Positions 7,738 to 14,830 of a stretch of DNA of 23,429 bases are shown in pieces (position 1 is the first letter of the stretch; each line of letters opens with the position of its first letter). The DNA is taken from assembly GCF_937900395.1 (NCBI RefSeq), contig NZ_CALCDX010000042.1, forward strand, positions 1 to 23,429. The letters run 5' to 3'. This DNA comes from an uncultured Caulobacter sp. (GTDB lineage Bacteria > Pseudomonadota > Alphaproteobacteria > Caulobacterales > Caulobacteraceae). Under the pieces are notes generated by a model, which was given only the letters and a program-made list of their open reading frames with translations, was not told the DNA's origin and searched no databases. Both the position numbers and the translations under genes were made by a program.

Positions 7738-7965
7738 ATGACGCGATCGGCCGACGACAAGCGCTGGGGCGGCCCCGGCGCCAGCCACGAGAACCGCGAC
7801 AAGCCCCAGCCCGATCCCACCGTGAAGGATCGCGACGATCCCGATCGCTACAGCCGGCACAGCCAGGTCTCGGGCGGCGGCGGGGAGGCGGATGTCCATC
7901 ACGCTCAACCGCCGGAACGCAAACGCGATTTCGAGGCTGGCGACGCGGAGAAGGACAAGGCCTGA
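7738..7965 (+). CDS. Small hydrophilic, probably disordered protein
   Basis: A 75-residue protein with a strong ribosome binding site (AGAGGAGGA) eight to four bases before the ATG, which supports real translation. It is almost devoid of hydrophobic residues and rich in Asp, Arg, Lys, Pro and Gly (ENRDKPQPDPTVKDRDDPDR), ending in a lysine-rich tail. It has no signal peptide or membrane segment, so it is probably cytoplasmic and disordered. I do not recognise a named family. Small hydrophilic proteins of this kind are common members of the alphaproteobacterial general stress regulon, which agrees with the EcfG-like motif upstream. The stop is one base before the GTG of the CinA gene, so the two probably form an operon. 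Confidence 0.75.
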   Translation: MTRSADDKRWGGPGASHENRDKPQPDPTVKDRDDPDRYSRHSQVSGGGGEADVHHAQPPERKRDFEAGDAEKDKA

Positions 7966-7966
7966 C

Positions 7967-8488
7967 GTGATCGAGACCTTTTCCAAGGGCTTGCCGGCGG
8001 ATGTTCATGCGCTGGCCGAGACTTTGATGGCCGAGGTCTGTCATCGCGATCTGAAGGTGGCTGTGGCCGAGAGTTGCACGGGCGGTCTGGCCGCCGCGGT
8101 GCTGACCGATGTCGAGGGTCACTCGCACGGCTTCGATCGAGGGTTCGTGACCTATACCGACGAGGCCAAGCACGCCTTGCTCGACGTCGCCTGGGATGTC
8201 CTTAAGACGGTGGGCGCGGTGTCGCCGGAGGCGGCGAAAGCGATGGCGGCTGGCGCGCTGGCCGAGTCCGACGCCGACCTTGCCTTGTCGATCACTGGCT
8301 TCGCCGGACCGGGCGGTCCCGACGACCAGCCCGGCCTCGTCTATTTCGGTACGGCGGTGCGGGGGCGCGAGCCGGAATACGCCGTGCGCCGCTTCGCCGA
8401 TACGGACCGGACCTCGGTCAGAATCGAGAGCTTGCGGGTGGGATTTCAGCTTCTGCTCGAAACGGCCGATCGGTTCGCTGCCGCCTAA
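7967..8488 (+). CDS. CinA C-terminal domain protein (NMN deamidase type)
   Basis: A stand-alone CinA C-terminal domain of 173 residues, homologous to PncC nicotinamide-nucleotide amidases, which convert NMN to NaMN in pyridine nucleotide recycling. Signature segments: KVAVAESCTGGLAAAVLT (about residues 30-46, with the conserved Ser/Cys/Thr-Gly-Gly pocket), FVTYTDEAKHALLDV, GAVSPEAAKAMAAGAL and ALSITGFAGPGGPDDQPGLV. The N-terminal CinA domain is absent, as in PncC. The GTG at 7967 is chosen because it follows the stop of the previous gene by one base and GGAGAAGG lies upstream; an overlapping ATG at 7892 would add 25 atypical residues. Activity is plausible but unproven. Confidence 0.88.
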   Translation: MIETFSKGLPADVHALAETLMAEVCHRDLKVAVAESCTGGLAAAVLTDVEGHSHGFDRGFVTYTDEAKHALLDVAWDVLKTVGAVSPEAAKAMAAGALAESDADLALSITGFAGPGGPDDQPGLVYFGTAVRGREPEYAVRRFADTDRTSVRIESLRVGFQLLLETADRFAAA

Positions 8489-8490
8489 AT

Positions 8491-8505
8491 GTTCTTGAAA
8501 TGTTC
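8491..8505 (+). promoter_or_regulatory. LexA (SOS) box
   Basis: GTTC at 8491-8494, seven bases (TTGAAAT), then GTTC at 8502-8505. This is an exact match to the alphaproteobacterial LexA operator GTTC-N7-GTTC. It begins two bases after the cinA-like stop and ends 23 bases before the radical SAM ATG. It overlaps a possible -35 (TTGAAA, 8495-8500) with a -10-like CATGAT at 8517-8522, so bound LexA would block transcription. Confidence 0.8.
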
Positions 8506-8528
8506 TTTTCTCGTGACATGATTGGGCC

Positions 8529-9614
8529 ATGGCCCAGGCGACCAACATCAAGGGCGCGGCTCCGCGCGGGCGGGGCGCGCGGTCAAACCGGACGGGACGT
8601 TTCGAGTCGCTCGAGCGCGAGGCCTTCGATGACGGCTGGGGCGAGGAGGAAGAGCCCAAGCAGCTGAAGACCGAGCTGCAAGCCATGAAGTCGCGGACGA
8701 TCATCGCCCGCAACCAGAGCCCGGACGTCGGCTTCGACCGCTCGATCAATCCCTATCGCGGCTGCAGCCATGGCTGCATCTACTGCTATGCGCGGCCCAA
8801 CCATGCCTATCTGGGCCTGTCGCCGGGGCTCGACTTCGAAAGCAAGATCTTCTTCAAGCCGCACGCGGGCGAGTTGCTTGAGAAGGAGCTCGCCAAGGCC
8901 AGCTATACGCCCGCGACGATCCACATCGGCGGCGACACCGACCCCTATCAGCCCGACGAGAAGCAGCTGCGGGTGACGCGGCAGGTGATCGAGGTGCTGG
9001 AGCGCTACAGCCATCCCTTCACGATCATCACCAAGTCGGCGCTGATCCTGCGCGATCTCGACATCTATGCGCGGCTGGCCGAGCGGAAGCTGACCCGGGT
9101 GGCGATCTCGATCACCACACTGGACCGCAAGCTGGCCCGCAGCATGGAGCCCCGCGCGGCCACGCCCGGCAAACGCATCGAGGCGGTGCGGCGGCTGACC
9201 GAAGCCGGGGTGCCGGTGACGGTGATGTTCGCGCCAGCCATTCCCGGGCTCAACGACCATGAGGTCGAGGCGGTGCTGGAGGCGTCCGCGAAAGCCGGCG
9301 CGCGCGGGGCGGGCTATGTGGCCCTGCGCCTGCCGCGCGAGATCGCCCAGCTGTTCGAAGAGTGGCTGGAAACCGACCATCCCGATCGCGCTCGCCGCGT
9401 GATGTCCTTGGTGCGTCAGGTGCGGCGCGGCGAGACCTACCGCTCGGGCTGGGGCGAGCGAATGACCGGGGAGGGGCCGGTGGCCGAGGTCCTGCGCCAG
9501 CGCTTCCACCTGGCGGTGAAGAAGTTCGGCCTGGATCAGCCGTGGTCGCCGCTGGACTGCAGCCAGTTCAAGCGGCCCGTCCTGGGCGGCGCGCAGATGG
9601 ACCTGTTCGGTTAG
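8529..9614 (+). CDS. PA0069-family radical SAM protein (SplB-like)
   Basis: Radical SAM enzyme of 361 residues. The cluster-binding motif is CxxxCxxC: C79, C83 and C86 in RGCSHGCIYCYARP. Other family segments are KGAAPRGRGARSN near the N-terminus, IHIGGDTDPYQPDEKQLRVT and MFAPAIPGLNDHEVE. The family is related to spore photoproduct lyase-like proteins; its reaction is not established. The LexA box immediately upstream makes it a likely SOS gene, hence a candidate for DNA damage repair or tolerance. No Shine-Dalgarno precedes the ATG (CATGATTGGGCC), and the -10-like element is so close that a leaderless transcript is possible. The start is supported by the family N-terminus. Confidence 0.93.
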   Translation: MAQATNIKGAAPRGRGARSNRTGRFESLEREAFDDGWGEEEEPKQLKTELQAMKSRTIIARNQSPDVGFDRSINPYRGCSHGCIYCYARPNHAYLGLSPGLDFESKIFFKPHAGELLEKELAKASYTPATIHIGGDTDPYQPDEKQLRVTRQVIEVLERYSHPFTIITKSALILRDLDIYARLAERKLTRVAISITTLDRKLARSMEPRAATPGKRIEAVRRLTEAGVPVTVMFAPAIPGLNDHEVEAVLEASAKAGARGAGYVALRLPREIAQLFEEWLETDHPDRARRVMSLVRQVRRGETYRSGWGERMTGEGPVAEVLRQRFHLAVKKFGLDQPWSPLDCSQFKRPVLGGAQMDLFG

Positions 9615-9637
9615 GCGGGGAATTCAAGACGCGAAAC

Positions 9638-9774
9638 CTTGCCTTCCTGGGCGACCCATGCGGGTGGCGAGCTTCGACGTCGGGAATGATCAGCGCTGAT
9701 AGCCTGAGACCGTTTTAGTCGAGTTCAACGGCGGCGGAACGATGGGGCCCGGGCTTTGTGCCCAGGAAGGCGAG
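9638..9774 (+). promoter_or_regulatory. Putative structured leader whose closing helix buries a ribosome binding site
   Basis: Positions 9638-9653 can pair with 9759-9774 in a 16-base-pair helix with two G-U pairs; its core GCCTTCCTGGGC (9641-9652) is perfectly complementary to GCCCAGGAAGGC (9760-9771). The enclosed 105 bases hold smaller hairpins: ACCC/GGGT at 9654-9665, CGACGTCG at 9675-9682 and ATCAGCGCTGAT at 9689-9700. The 3' strand contains AGGAAGG, the ribosome binding site of the 11-codon ORF at 9778. This resembles a riboswitch or read-through-protection element. I could not match it to a known riboswitch class. A small element with terminal inverted repeats is the alternative. Confidence 0.4.
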
Positions 9775-9777
9775 TTA

Positions 9778-9813
9778 ATGTCGATCTGGCCCAAGCCGGG
9801 CTTTGCCGCTTGA
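9778..9813 (+). CDS. Possible 11-codon leader ORF (MSIWPKPGFAA)
   Basis: A very short ORF with an unusually good ribosome binding site (AGGAAGG, 9764-9770, seven bases before the ATG). It ends 30 bases before the GT2-like gene at 9844. Its size and position suggest a leader peptide or coupling device rather than a functional protein. The ribosome binding site lies in the 3' strand of the 9638-9774 helix, so its translation may depend on RNA folding. It may also be fortuitous. Confidence 0.3.
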   Translation: MSIWPKPGFAA

Positions 9814-9843
9814 CCGCGCGGCGCCCAGTGGCGAAGCAGGGTC

Positions 9844-10305
9844 ATGATCTCCGTCGTGCTGCTCGCTTCCGAGGACCTGCCGGGCCTGGCCGGCCAGATG
9901 GCCATGCTGGTGCCCGCCGCCGTCGATGGTTTGGTCAAGGAAGTGATCCTGGTGGGCGCATCGACATTGGGCATCGAAGCCTTGGTCGAGGATAGCGGCG
10001 CGCGGCTGGTTCTGGTCGAGGGCGACGCCGCGGCCGCCTTTGCGGCAGGCGCGAGCGCTGCGCGCGGCGACTGGATCCTGACCCTGCGCGCGGCGCCGGC
10101 GCTGCGCGAGGGTTGGCGCGAGCCTGTCGAGAAGCACTTGGCGGGCGGCGGCGGCGGCGGCGCTCCGGCGGTCCTGGCCGCGCCGGGCGGGCTGCTGGCG
10201 CGGCGTCTGCACGGCGTGCTACTCCGTCGCCTGGATTGGCCGGCGAACGGGGGCGATGAGCGGGCGCTTGCCAAGACTCTCAAAGCTAGGCGGCTGACCT
10301 ACTAG
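9844..10305 (+). CDS. Degenerate family-2 glycosyltransferase-like protein
   Basis: A 153-residue protein whose fold pattern follows the N-terminal half of small GT2 enzymes: MISVVLLASEDLP at strand 1, a second strand VKEVILVGASTLG (residues 31-43), SGARLVLVEG, an AAFAAGASAARGDWILTL segment and a late Asp-rich end. In active relatives the second strand ends in an Asp-containing turn and the segment after GDW carries a DxD-like metal-binding motif. Here these read GAST and LRAAPAL, without acidic residues, so it is probably catalytically dead or altered. A Gly run (about 101-106) interrupts the domain. GAAGCAGGG precedes the ATG. It may be preceded by the leader ORF at 9778 and stops inside a palindromic repeat. 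Family assignment is moderate. Confidence 0.65.
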   Translation: MISVVLLASEDLPGLAGQMAMLVPAAVDGLVKEVILVGASTLGIEALVEDSGARLVLVEGDAAAAFAAGASAARGDWILTLRAAPALREGWREPVEKHLAGGGGGGAPAVLAAPGGLLARRLHGVLLRRLDWPANGGDERALAKTLKARRLTY

Positions 10306-10459
10306 CTCCTTTCCACCGACCTCCCCGGCGAATGCCGGGGTCCAGATCGAATTCCCGGCGTACGAGGTCTAGCGCCGCGGACTGGCGCATCCACGCCAAC
10401 CGCTCAGTCTGTATCTGGGCCCCGGCGTTCGCCGGGGAGGTCGGAGTTCCAGGAGCTAG
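10302..10459. repeat. 158-bp palindromic (REP-like) element between convergent genes
   Basis: The outer arms CTAGCTCCT (10302-10310) and AGGAGCTAG (10451-10459) are perfect inverted repeats. The inner 32-base arms at 10316-10347 and 10413-10444 are inverted copies with only two mismatches. Each inner arm is itself a hairpin (CCCCGGC-GAAT-GCCGGGG and CCCCGGCG-TT-CGCCGGGG). About 65 bases separate the arms. The stop codons of both flanking genes (TAG at 10303-10305 and, on the minus strand, 10458-10456) lie within the outer arms. The CCCCGGCGAA-GCCGGGG type is, from memory, widespread as intergenic repeats in Caulobacter-like genomes. It may act as a bidirectional terminator or mRNA stabiliser. 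Confidence 0.8.
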
Positions 10460-12054
10460 GGCAGGCCGCTCACCAGCTCCCCGATCGAGGTGACCTGCTG
10501 CACCTTGGGATCCAGGCGGAAGTCGACCAGCCGCGCGCCGCTGGCCACGGCGTCGAGCGTGCGGGTCTCGGCGCCCATCAGCTTGCGATAGGTCCAGTAG
10601 CTGGCCATCACCTTCTCGACGTAGTTGCGGGTTTCCTGGAACGGCAGGCTCTCGATCAGCAGCAGGCTGTCGCAGTCGGCGCCGAGCTGCTGGAGCGTGC
10701 GGTTCAGCGTGCCTGGACCACCGTTATAGGCGGCCACGGCGCGGAGGATGTCGGGGCTCTGCAGGCCGCGATCCATCAGCCAGGTGAAATAGTCCTGGCC
10801 GACCCGCAGGTTGAAGGCCGGATCGAACAGCGGCGTGGTGTCGGCCAGCAGCTTGTCGTCGCCGGCGGCGCGGGCGGCGGCCACCGGCATCACCTGCATC
10901 AACCCCACGGCGCCGGCGTTGGAGACCGCCATCGGATCGAAGCGGCTCTCCTGACGCACCAGGGCGTAGACCAGGGCCTTGTCCAGCGTGAAGCCGCCGA
11001 TCGGCTCCAGCGCGGGCAGGGGATAGTCCTCGCCGCCGACACGGCGCATCGGGCGGCCGGCGTTCAGCGGGGCGTTGGCGTTGAGCGCCAGGGCCAGGGT
11101 GGTCCAGTCGCCGCGCAGGGTCTCGGTGTCGGCCAGGGAGAGGCCGGCGCGCAGCTCCTCGCCGGCCTCGCGCCAGCGGCCGATCTGGGCCAGGGCGGCG
11201 GCGCGGTGGGCGCGCGGATCGGTGCGCAGCAGACGGTCCAGCGAGGCGCTGTCGGGCCCGGCGTAGGACGCGCGGGTGATCAGGGCCGCGATCGGGTCTT
11301 CGAGATCGTCGGACGCCGTCAGGCCCGACAAGGCCAGCTGCCGCGTGGCGATCATGCCGTAGAAGGTGTGCGGCGCGGCGCTGGCCTTGACCAGCAGCTG
11401 ACGGGCGCGATCGTCGTCGCCGGCCTGGCTGGCCGCCCGGGCGGCCCAGAAGGCGCCGGCGGCGCGCATCCATTCGTCCTGCTTGGGATCGTCGGCGACC
11501 TGCTCGAAGAACCGCTGGGCCTGATTGGCCTGGCCCAGGCGATAGGCCGAGAGCCCCGCGATCCAGCGCTCGCCGCTGGCGACGGCCAGGGCATAGGCGC
11601 GGCGGACGTCGCCGGAATAATAGGCCTCGCGCGCGGCCCGACCCTTGTCGGCGGCTGGCGGACCGCGATCGCCGGCGACGAACAGCGCCGGGACCAGCGG
11701 CGACGCGACCTGCTTGCCGGAGGGCTTGCGCTTGACCGCCAGGGCGTAGACGCGCTCGGCGCCGGCTTCGTCGCCATAGCGGTCCAGCCAGCCGGCCAGC
11801 TCGTCATAGCGGGCCGAATACAGCGTCGGATGCATCAGCTTGGCGAAGGCCAGCCGTCCAGCCAGGCCGCGGTCGCGAACATTGGCGAAGGCCGCCTCGG
11901 CGGCGTCGAAGTCACCGCGATCCGTGGCGGCGAAGGCGGCGCGATAGGCGCGGGCGTCGTCCTGCGACAACGGTTCGAGCGCGCTGGCGTGCGCGAGCGT
12001 GAAACACAGGAGGAAGGCCGAAACGACGGCCAGGGCGCGAGTCCAAAGCTGCAA
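10456..12054 (-). CDS. Soluble-type lytic murein transglycosylase
   Basis: Periplasmic peptidoglycan lytic transglycosylase of 532 residues, cleaving MurNAc-GlcNAc bonds with formation of 1,6-anhydro ends. A signal peptide (MQLWTRALAVVSAFLLCFTL, cleavage near AHASA) is followed by a long alpha-helical superhelical region of about 320 residues and a C-terminal SLT domain. Catalytic Glu is about E369 in ALVRQESRFDP; further SLT motifs are AVGLMQVMP and AVAAYNGGPG. The start is TTG at 12054: an in-frame stop lies two codons upstream and no ATG or GTG occurs before the signal peptide. It lies 54 bases after the uracil-DNA glycosylase stop on the same strand, so it is probably co-transcribed. Its stop is inside the palindromic repeat. 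Confidence 0.92.
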   Translation of the reverse strand: MQLWTRALAVVSAFLLCFTLAHASALEPLSQDDARAYRAAFAATDRGDFDAAEAAFANVRDRGLAGRLAFAKLMHPTLYSARYDELAGWLDRYGDEAGAERVYALAVKRKPSGKQVASPLVPALFVAGDRGPPAADKGRAAREAYYSGDVRRAYALAVASGERWIAGLSAYRLGQANQAQRFFEQVADDPKQDEWMRAAGAFWAARAASQAGDDDRARQLLVKASAAPHTFYGMIATRQLALSGLTASDDLEDPIAALITRASYAGPDSASLDRLLRTDPRAHRAAALAQIGRWREAGEELRAGLSLADTETLRGDWTTLALALNANAPLNAGRPMRRVGGEDYPLPALEPIGGFTLDKALVYALVRQESRFDPMAVSNAGAVGLMQVMPVAAARAAGDDKLLADTTPLFDPAFNLRVGQDYFTWLMDRGLQSPDILRAVAAYNGGPGTLNRTLQQLGADCDSLLLIESLPFQETRNYVEKVMASYWTYRKLMGAETRTLDAVASGARLVDFRLDPKVQQVTSIGELVSGLP

Positions 12055-12108
12055 AAGCTATTCGCGCCCCCGAAGCCGCGCGTCCCGTTCAACTGGTGGG
12101 GGAAACTT

Positions 12109-12927
12109 CTAGTGGGGGCGTTCGGGCCGATCAAGCCGTTCGGTTAATGTCAGAAGGTCTTGCCACGCCTTCTTTTTCTGGGCGGGCGTCCGCAGCAGGA
12201 AGGCCGGGTGCAGCGTCGGCATGGCGGGCAGTTCGGTGGCCTTGTCCTCGGACAGCCACTCAAACCAGCGGCCGCGCATCGACAGGATGCCTTCGTCGCG
12301 CTTCAGCATGGCCTTGGCCGAGGCGCCGCCGGCCAGCAGCAGCATTTTAGGCTTCACCAGCGCGATGGCGCGTTCGACGAACGGCGCGCAGACGGCCTGT
12401 TCCTGCGGGGTGGGCGTGCGGTTGCCCGGGGGGCGCCAGAAGACCGTGTTGGTGATGAACACGCGGCCTTCCAGGCCGGCGGCCTTCAGCATGCGGTCCA
12501 GAAGCTTGCCCGCGCGGCCGACGAACGGCTGGCCTTGGGCGTCTTCGTCGGCGCCCGGGCCTTCGCCGATGATCATCAGCGGCGCGTTGGCGGCGCCCCG
12601 CGAGAACACCGCCTGCTTGGCGCCTTGGGTCTTCAGCGGGCAGCCGTCAAAGGCGGCGATGGCGGCGGCGAGGCTCTCGAGATCCTGGCAGGCGGCGGCG
12701 GCGGCCTTGGCGGCGGCGATCGCCGTTCCAACGTCGGGGCCGCGCACGGCGGCCAAGCCTGGACGCGACGGCGGAGGCGGCGGCGGGGGCTGGCTTTTGG
12801 CCCGCAGCATCGCCGCGCCCTCGGCCAGGCGGTCGATTGGCGCCTCCGCGTACGAGGCCCCGACGCCCGCATCGGCCCAGAAGGCCAGCAGGCTCTCGAC
12901 GGCGCGTTGATCGACGGCGGGGCTCAT
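12109..12927 (-). CDS. Uracil-DNA glycosylase, family 4-like
   Basis: DNA repair enzyme of 272 residues, expected to remove uracil from DNA. Motif 1 is GEGPGADEDAQGQPFVGRAG, then ITNTVFWRPPGNRTPTPQE and motif 2 TLHPAFLLRTPAQKKKAW. The N-terminal about 70 residues are variable and include a seven-Pro run. Canonical family 4 enzymes bind a 4Fe-4S cluster through four cysteines (CxxC, then two near the RPP motif). Here only three Cys exist in total (ACQD, DGCPL, AVCAPF), and the position before RPPGNR is Trp. Cluster binding is therefore doubtful or altered; I recall the DGC and WRPPGNR forms as common in alphaproteobacteria. The start at 12927 has only a weak ribosome binding site. It is divergent from the ETF-ubiquinone oxidoreductase gene and upstream of the transglycosylase. 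Confidence 0.9.
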   Translation of the reverse strand: MSPAVDQRAVESLLAFWADAGVGASYAEAPIDRLAEGAAMLRAKSQPPPPPPPSRPGLAAVRGPDVGTAIAAAKAAAAACQDLESLAAAIAAFDGCPLKTQGAKQAVFSRGAANAPLMIIGEGPGADEDAQGQPFVGRAGKLLDRMLKAAGLEGRVFITNTVFWRPPGNRTPTPQEQAVCAPFVERAIALVKPKMLLLAGGASAKAMLKRDEGILSMRGRWFEWLSEDKATELPAMPTLHPAFLLRTPAQKKKAWQDLLTLTERLDRPERPH

Positions 12928-13056
12928 GTCACCGTCATAAAGCGGGACGCACGAAAAAGTCAGCGCTTTTGGCGCGACCGCGCGCCGAATTTGGAAACGC
13001 TTGGCGTTGGGAGGTCTTATCCACGCTGCGGCGCAGCGAAAAATTGCGGCGGACGC

Positions 13057-13086
13057 TTGACCGCCTCAGCGTCAGGTACGGATAAG
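13057..13086 (+). promoter_or_regulatory. Candidate housekeeping promoter of the ETF-QO gene
   Basis: TTGACC at 13057-13062 and GATAAG at 13081-13086 with an 18-base spacer, 53 bases before the ATG at 13139. The -35 is good and the -10 is only four of six to the general consensus. It sits in the 211-base divergent region between the glycosylase and ETF-QO genes. No other structure stands out there apart from a DnaA-box-like TTATCCACG at 13017-13025. Confidence 0.3.
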
Positions 13087-13138
13087 CTGTGATTCAAACA
13101 GTGATAAGAGGGGCCGCAGGGCCCAACCGGGAGAACCC

Positions 13139-14809
13139 ATGAGCGAAGACCTCGAACGCGAGTCGATGGAGTACGACGTCGTGATCGTCGGCGGCGGTCC
13201 CGCGGGGCTCTCGGCCGCGATCCGCCTGAAGCAGATGGCCGCCAAGGCCGGGACCGACATTGCGGTCGCCCTGCTGGAAAAGGGCTCGGAAGTCGGCGCG
13301 CACATCCTGTCGGGCGCGGTGATCGATCCCAAGGGCCTGGCCGAACTGTTCCCCAACTGGAAGGAAGAGGGCGCGCCGCTTGAGACGCCGGTCACCAAGG
13401 ACCGCTTCAAGCTGCTGGGGCCGCAGGGTGAGCTTTCCCTGCCCATGTGGGCCATGCCGCCCTTCATGCACAACCACGGCTGCTACATCGCCTCGCTGGC
13501 CAACCTCACCCGCTGGCTGGCGACCAAGGCCGAGGAGCTGGGCGTCGAGATCTATCCGGGCTTCGCGGCCTCGGACCTGGTCTGGAACGAGGACGGCTCG
13601 GTCAAGGGCGTCGTCGTCGGCGTGGTCGGCATCGCCAAGGACGGCCATCACAAGCCGGATTACCAGCCGGGCATGGAACTGCATGGCAAGTACGTCTTCA
13701 TCGCCGAGGGCGTGCGCGGCTCGCTGGCCAAGCAGCTGATCGCCAAGTTCAATCTCGACGCGGGCAAGTCGCCCCAGAAGTACGGCATCGGCATCAAGGA
13801 GCTGTGGCAGGTCCCGCCCGAGAAGCACCAACCGGGCCTGGCCGAGCACACCACCGGCTGGCCGCTGGACAACAAGACCGGCGGCGGCAGCTTCATGTAC
13901 CACTTCGGGGACAACTACGTGGCCATCGGCTACGTCGTGCACCTGAACTACAAGAACCCCTGGCTGTCGCCGTTCGACGAGTTCCAGCGCTTCAAGCAGC
14001 ATCCGACCGTGCGTCCGCACCTGGAAGGCGGCAAGCGTATCGCCTACGGGGCCCGCGCGATCACCGAGGGCGGCTACCAATCGGTGCCGAAGCTGACCTT
14101 CCCGGGCGGCGCGCTGATCGGCTGCTCGGCCGGTTTCGTCAACGTGCCGCGCATCAAGGGCAGCCACAACGCCGTGAAGACCGGCATTCTGGCCGCCGAG
14201 GCCGCGTTCGAGGCGGTTCAGGCCGGCCGCGCCAGCGACGAGCTGACGGCCTACCAAGCGTCCTATGAGACCTCGTGGGTGGCCAAGGAACTGAAGGTCG
14301 TCCGCAACGCCAAGCCGCTGCTGGGCAAGTTCGGCACCGCCCTGGGCGGCGCGTTCGGCATGCTGGACATGTGGACCAACCACCTGTTCGGCTTCTCGTT
14401 CTTCGGCACGATGAAGCACGACAAGACCGATGCGGCTTCGACCGGGCTGGCCAAGGACTACAAGCCGATCGTCTATCCCAAGCCTGACGGCGTGATCAGC
14501 TTCGACAAGCTGTCGAGCGTGTTCCTGTCGGCCACCAACCACGAGGAAGACCAGCCGGCGCACCTGAAGCTGAAGGACCCGTCGATCCCGATCGCGGTGA
14601 ACCTGCCCAAGTACGGCGAGCCGGCGCGCCTCTACTGCCCGGCCGGCGTCTACGAGGTGCTCTACAACGAACAGGGCGGCGATCCGCGCTTCCAGATCAA
14701 CGCCCAGAACTGCGTCCACTGCAAAACCTGCGACATCAAGGATCCGTCGCAGAACATCGTCTGGACGACGCCGGAGGGCGGCGGCGGGCCGAACTATCCG
14801 AACATGTAA
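13139..14809 (+). CDS. Electron transfer flavoprotein-ubiquinone oxidoreductase
   Basis: Membrane-associated FAD and 4Fe-4S enzyme of 556 residues that passes electrons from reduced ETF (fed by acyl-CoA and other dehydrogenases) to ubiquinone. An N-terminal dinucleotide-binding motif YDVVIVGGGPAGLSAAIRL (residues 12-30) binds FAD. The C-terminal ferredoxin-like domain supplies C500 (YCPAGVYEV) and C525, C528, C531 (NCVHCKTCDIKDP); the 25-3-3 spacing equals that of the human enzyme. HILSGAVIDP and the ending IVWTTPEGGGGPNYPNM are also typical. GGGAGAA lies eight bases before the ATG. It appears monocistronic, closed by a strong terminator; the ETF subunit genes are not in the window. Confidence 0.97.
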   Translation: MSEDLERESMEYDVVIVGGGPAGLSAAIRLKQMAAKAGTDIAVALLEKGSEVGAHILSGAVIDPKGLAELFPNWKEEGAPLETPVTKDRFKLLGPQGELSLPMWAMPPFMHNHGCYIASLANLTRWLATKAEELGVEIYPGFAASDLVWNEDGSVKGVVVGVVGIAKDGHHKPDYQPGMELHGKYVFIAEGVRGSLAKQLIAKFNLDAGKSPQKYGIGIKELWQVPPEKHQPGLAEHTTGWPLDNKTGGGSFMYHFGDNYVAIGYVVHLNYKNPWLSPFDEFQRFKQHPTVRPHLEGGKRIAYGARAITEGGYQSVPKLTFPGGALIGCSAGFVNVPRIKGSHNAVKTGILAAEAAFEAVQAGRASDELTAYQASYETSWVAKELKVVRNAKPLLGKFGTALGGAFGMLDMWTNHLFGFSFFGTMKHDKTDAASTGLAKDYKPIVYPKPDGVISFDKLSSVFLSATNHEEDQPAHLKLKDPSIPIAVNLPKYGEPARLYCPAGVYEVLYNEQGGDPRFQINAQNCVHCKTCDIKDPSQNIVWTTPEGGGGPNYPNM

Positions 14810-14830
14810 GCGGCGCGCCTGAAGCGCCCG

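Noticed and set aside
9701..9715. CTGAGA in the structured leader, suggestive of a TPP riboswitch
   Set aside because: The other TPP consensus segments are missing and the gene downstream is not thiamine-related.
13017..13025. TTATCCACG, an eight-of-nine match to a DnaA box
   Set aside because: A single such site is expected by chance in a window of this size, and there are no neighbouring boxes or origin features.
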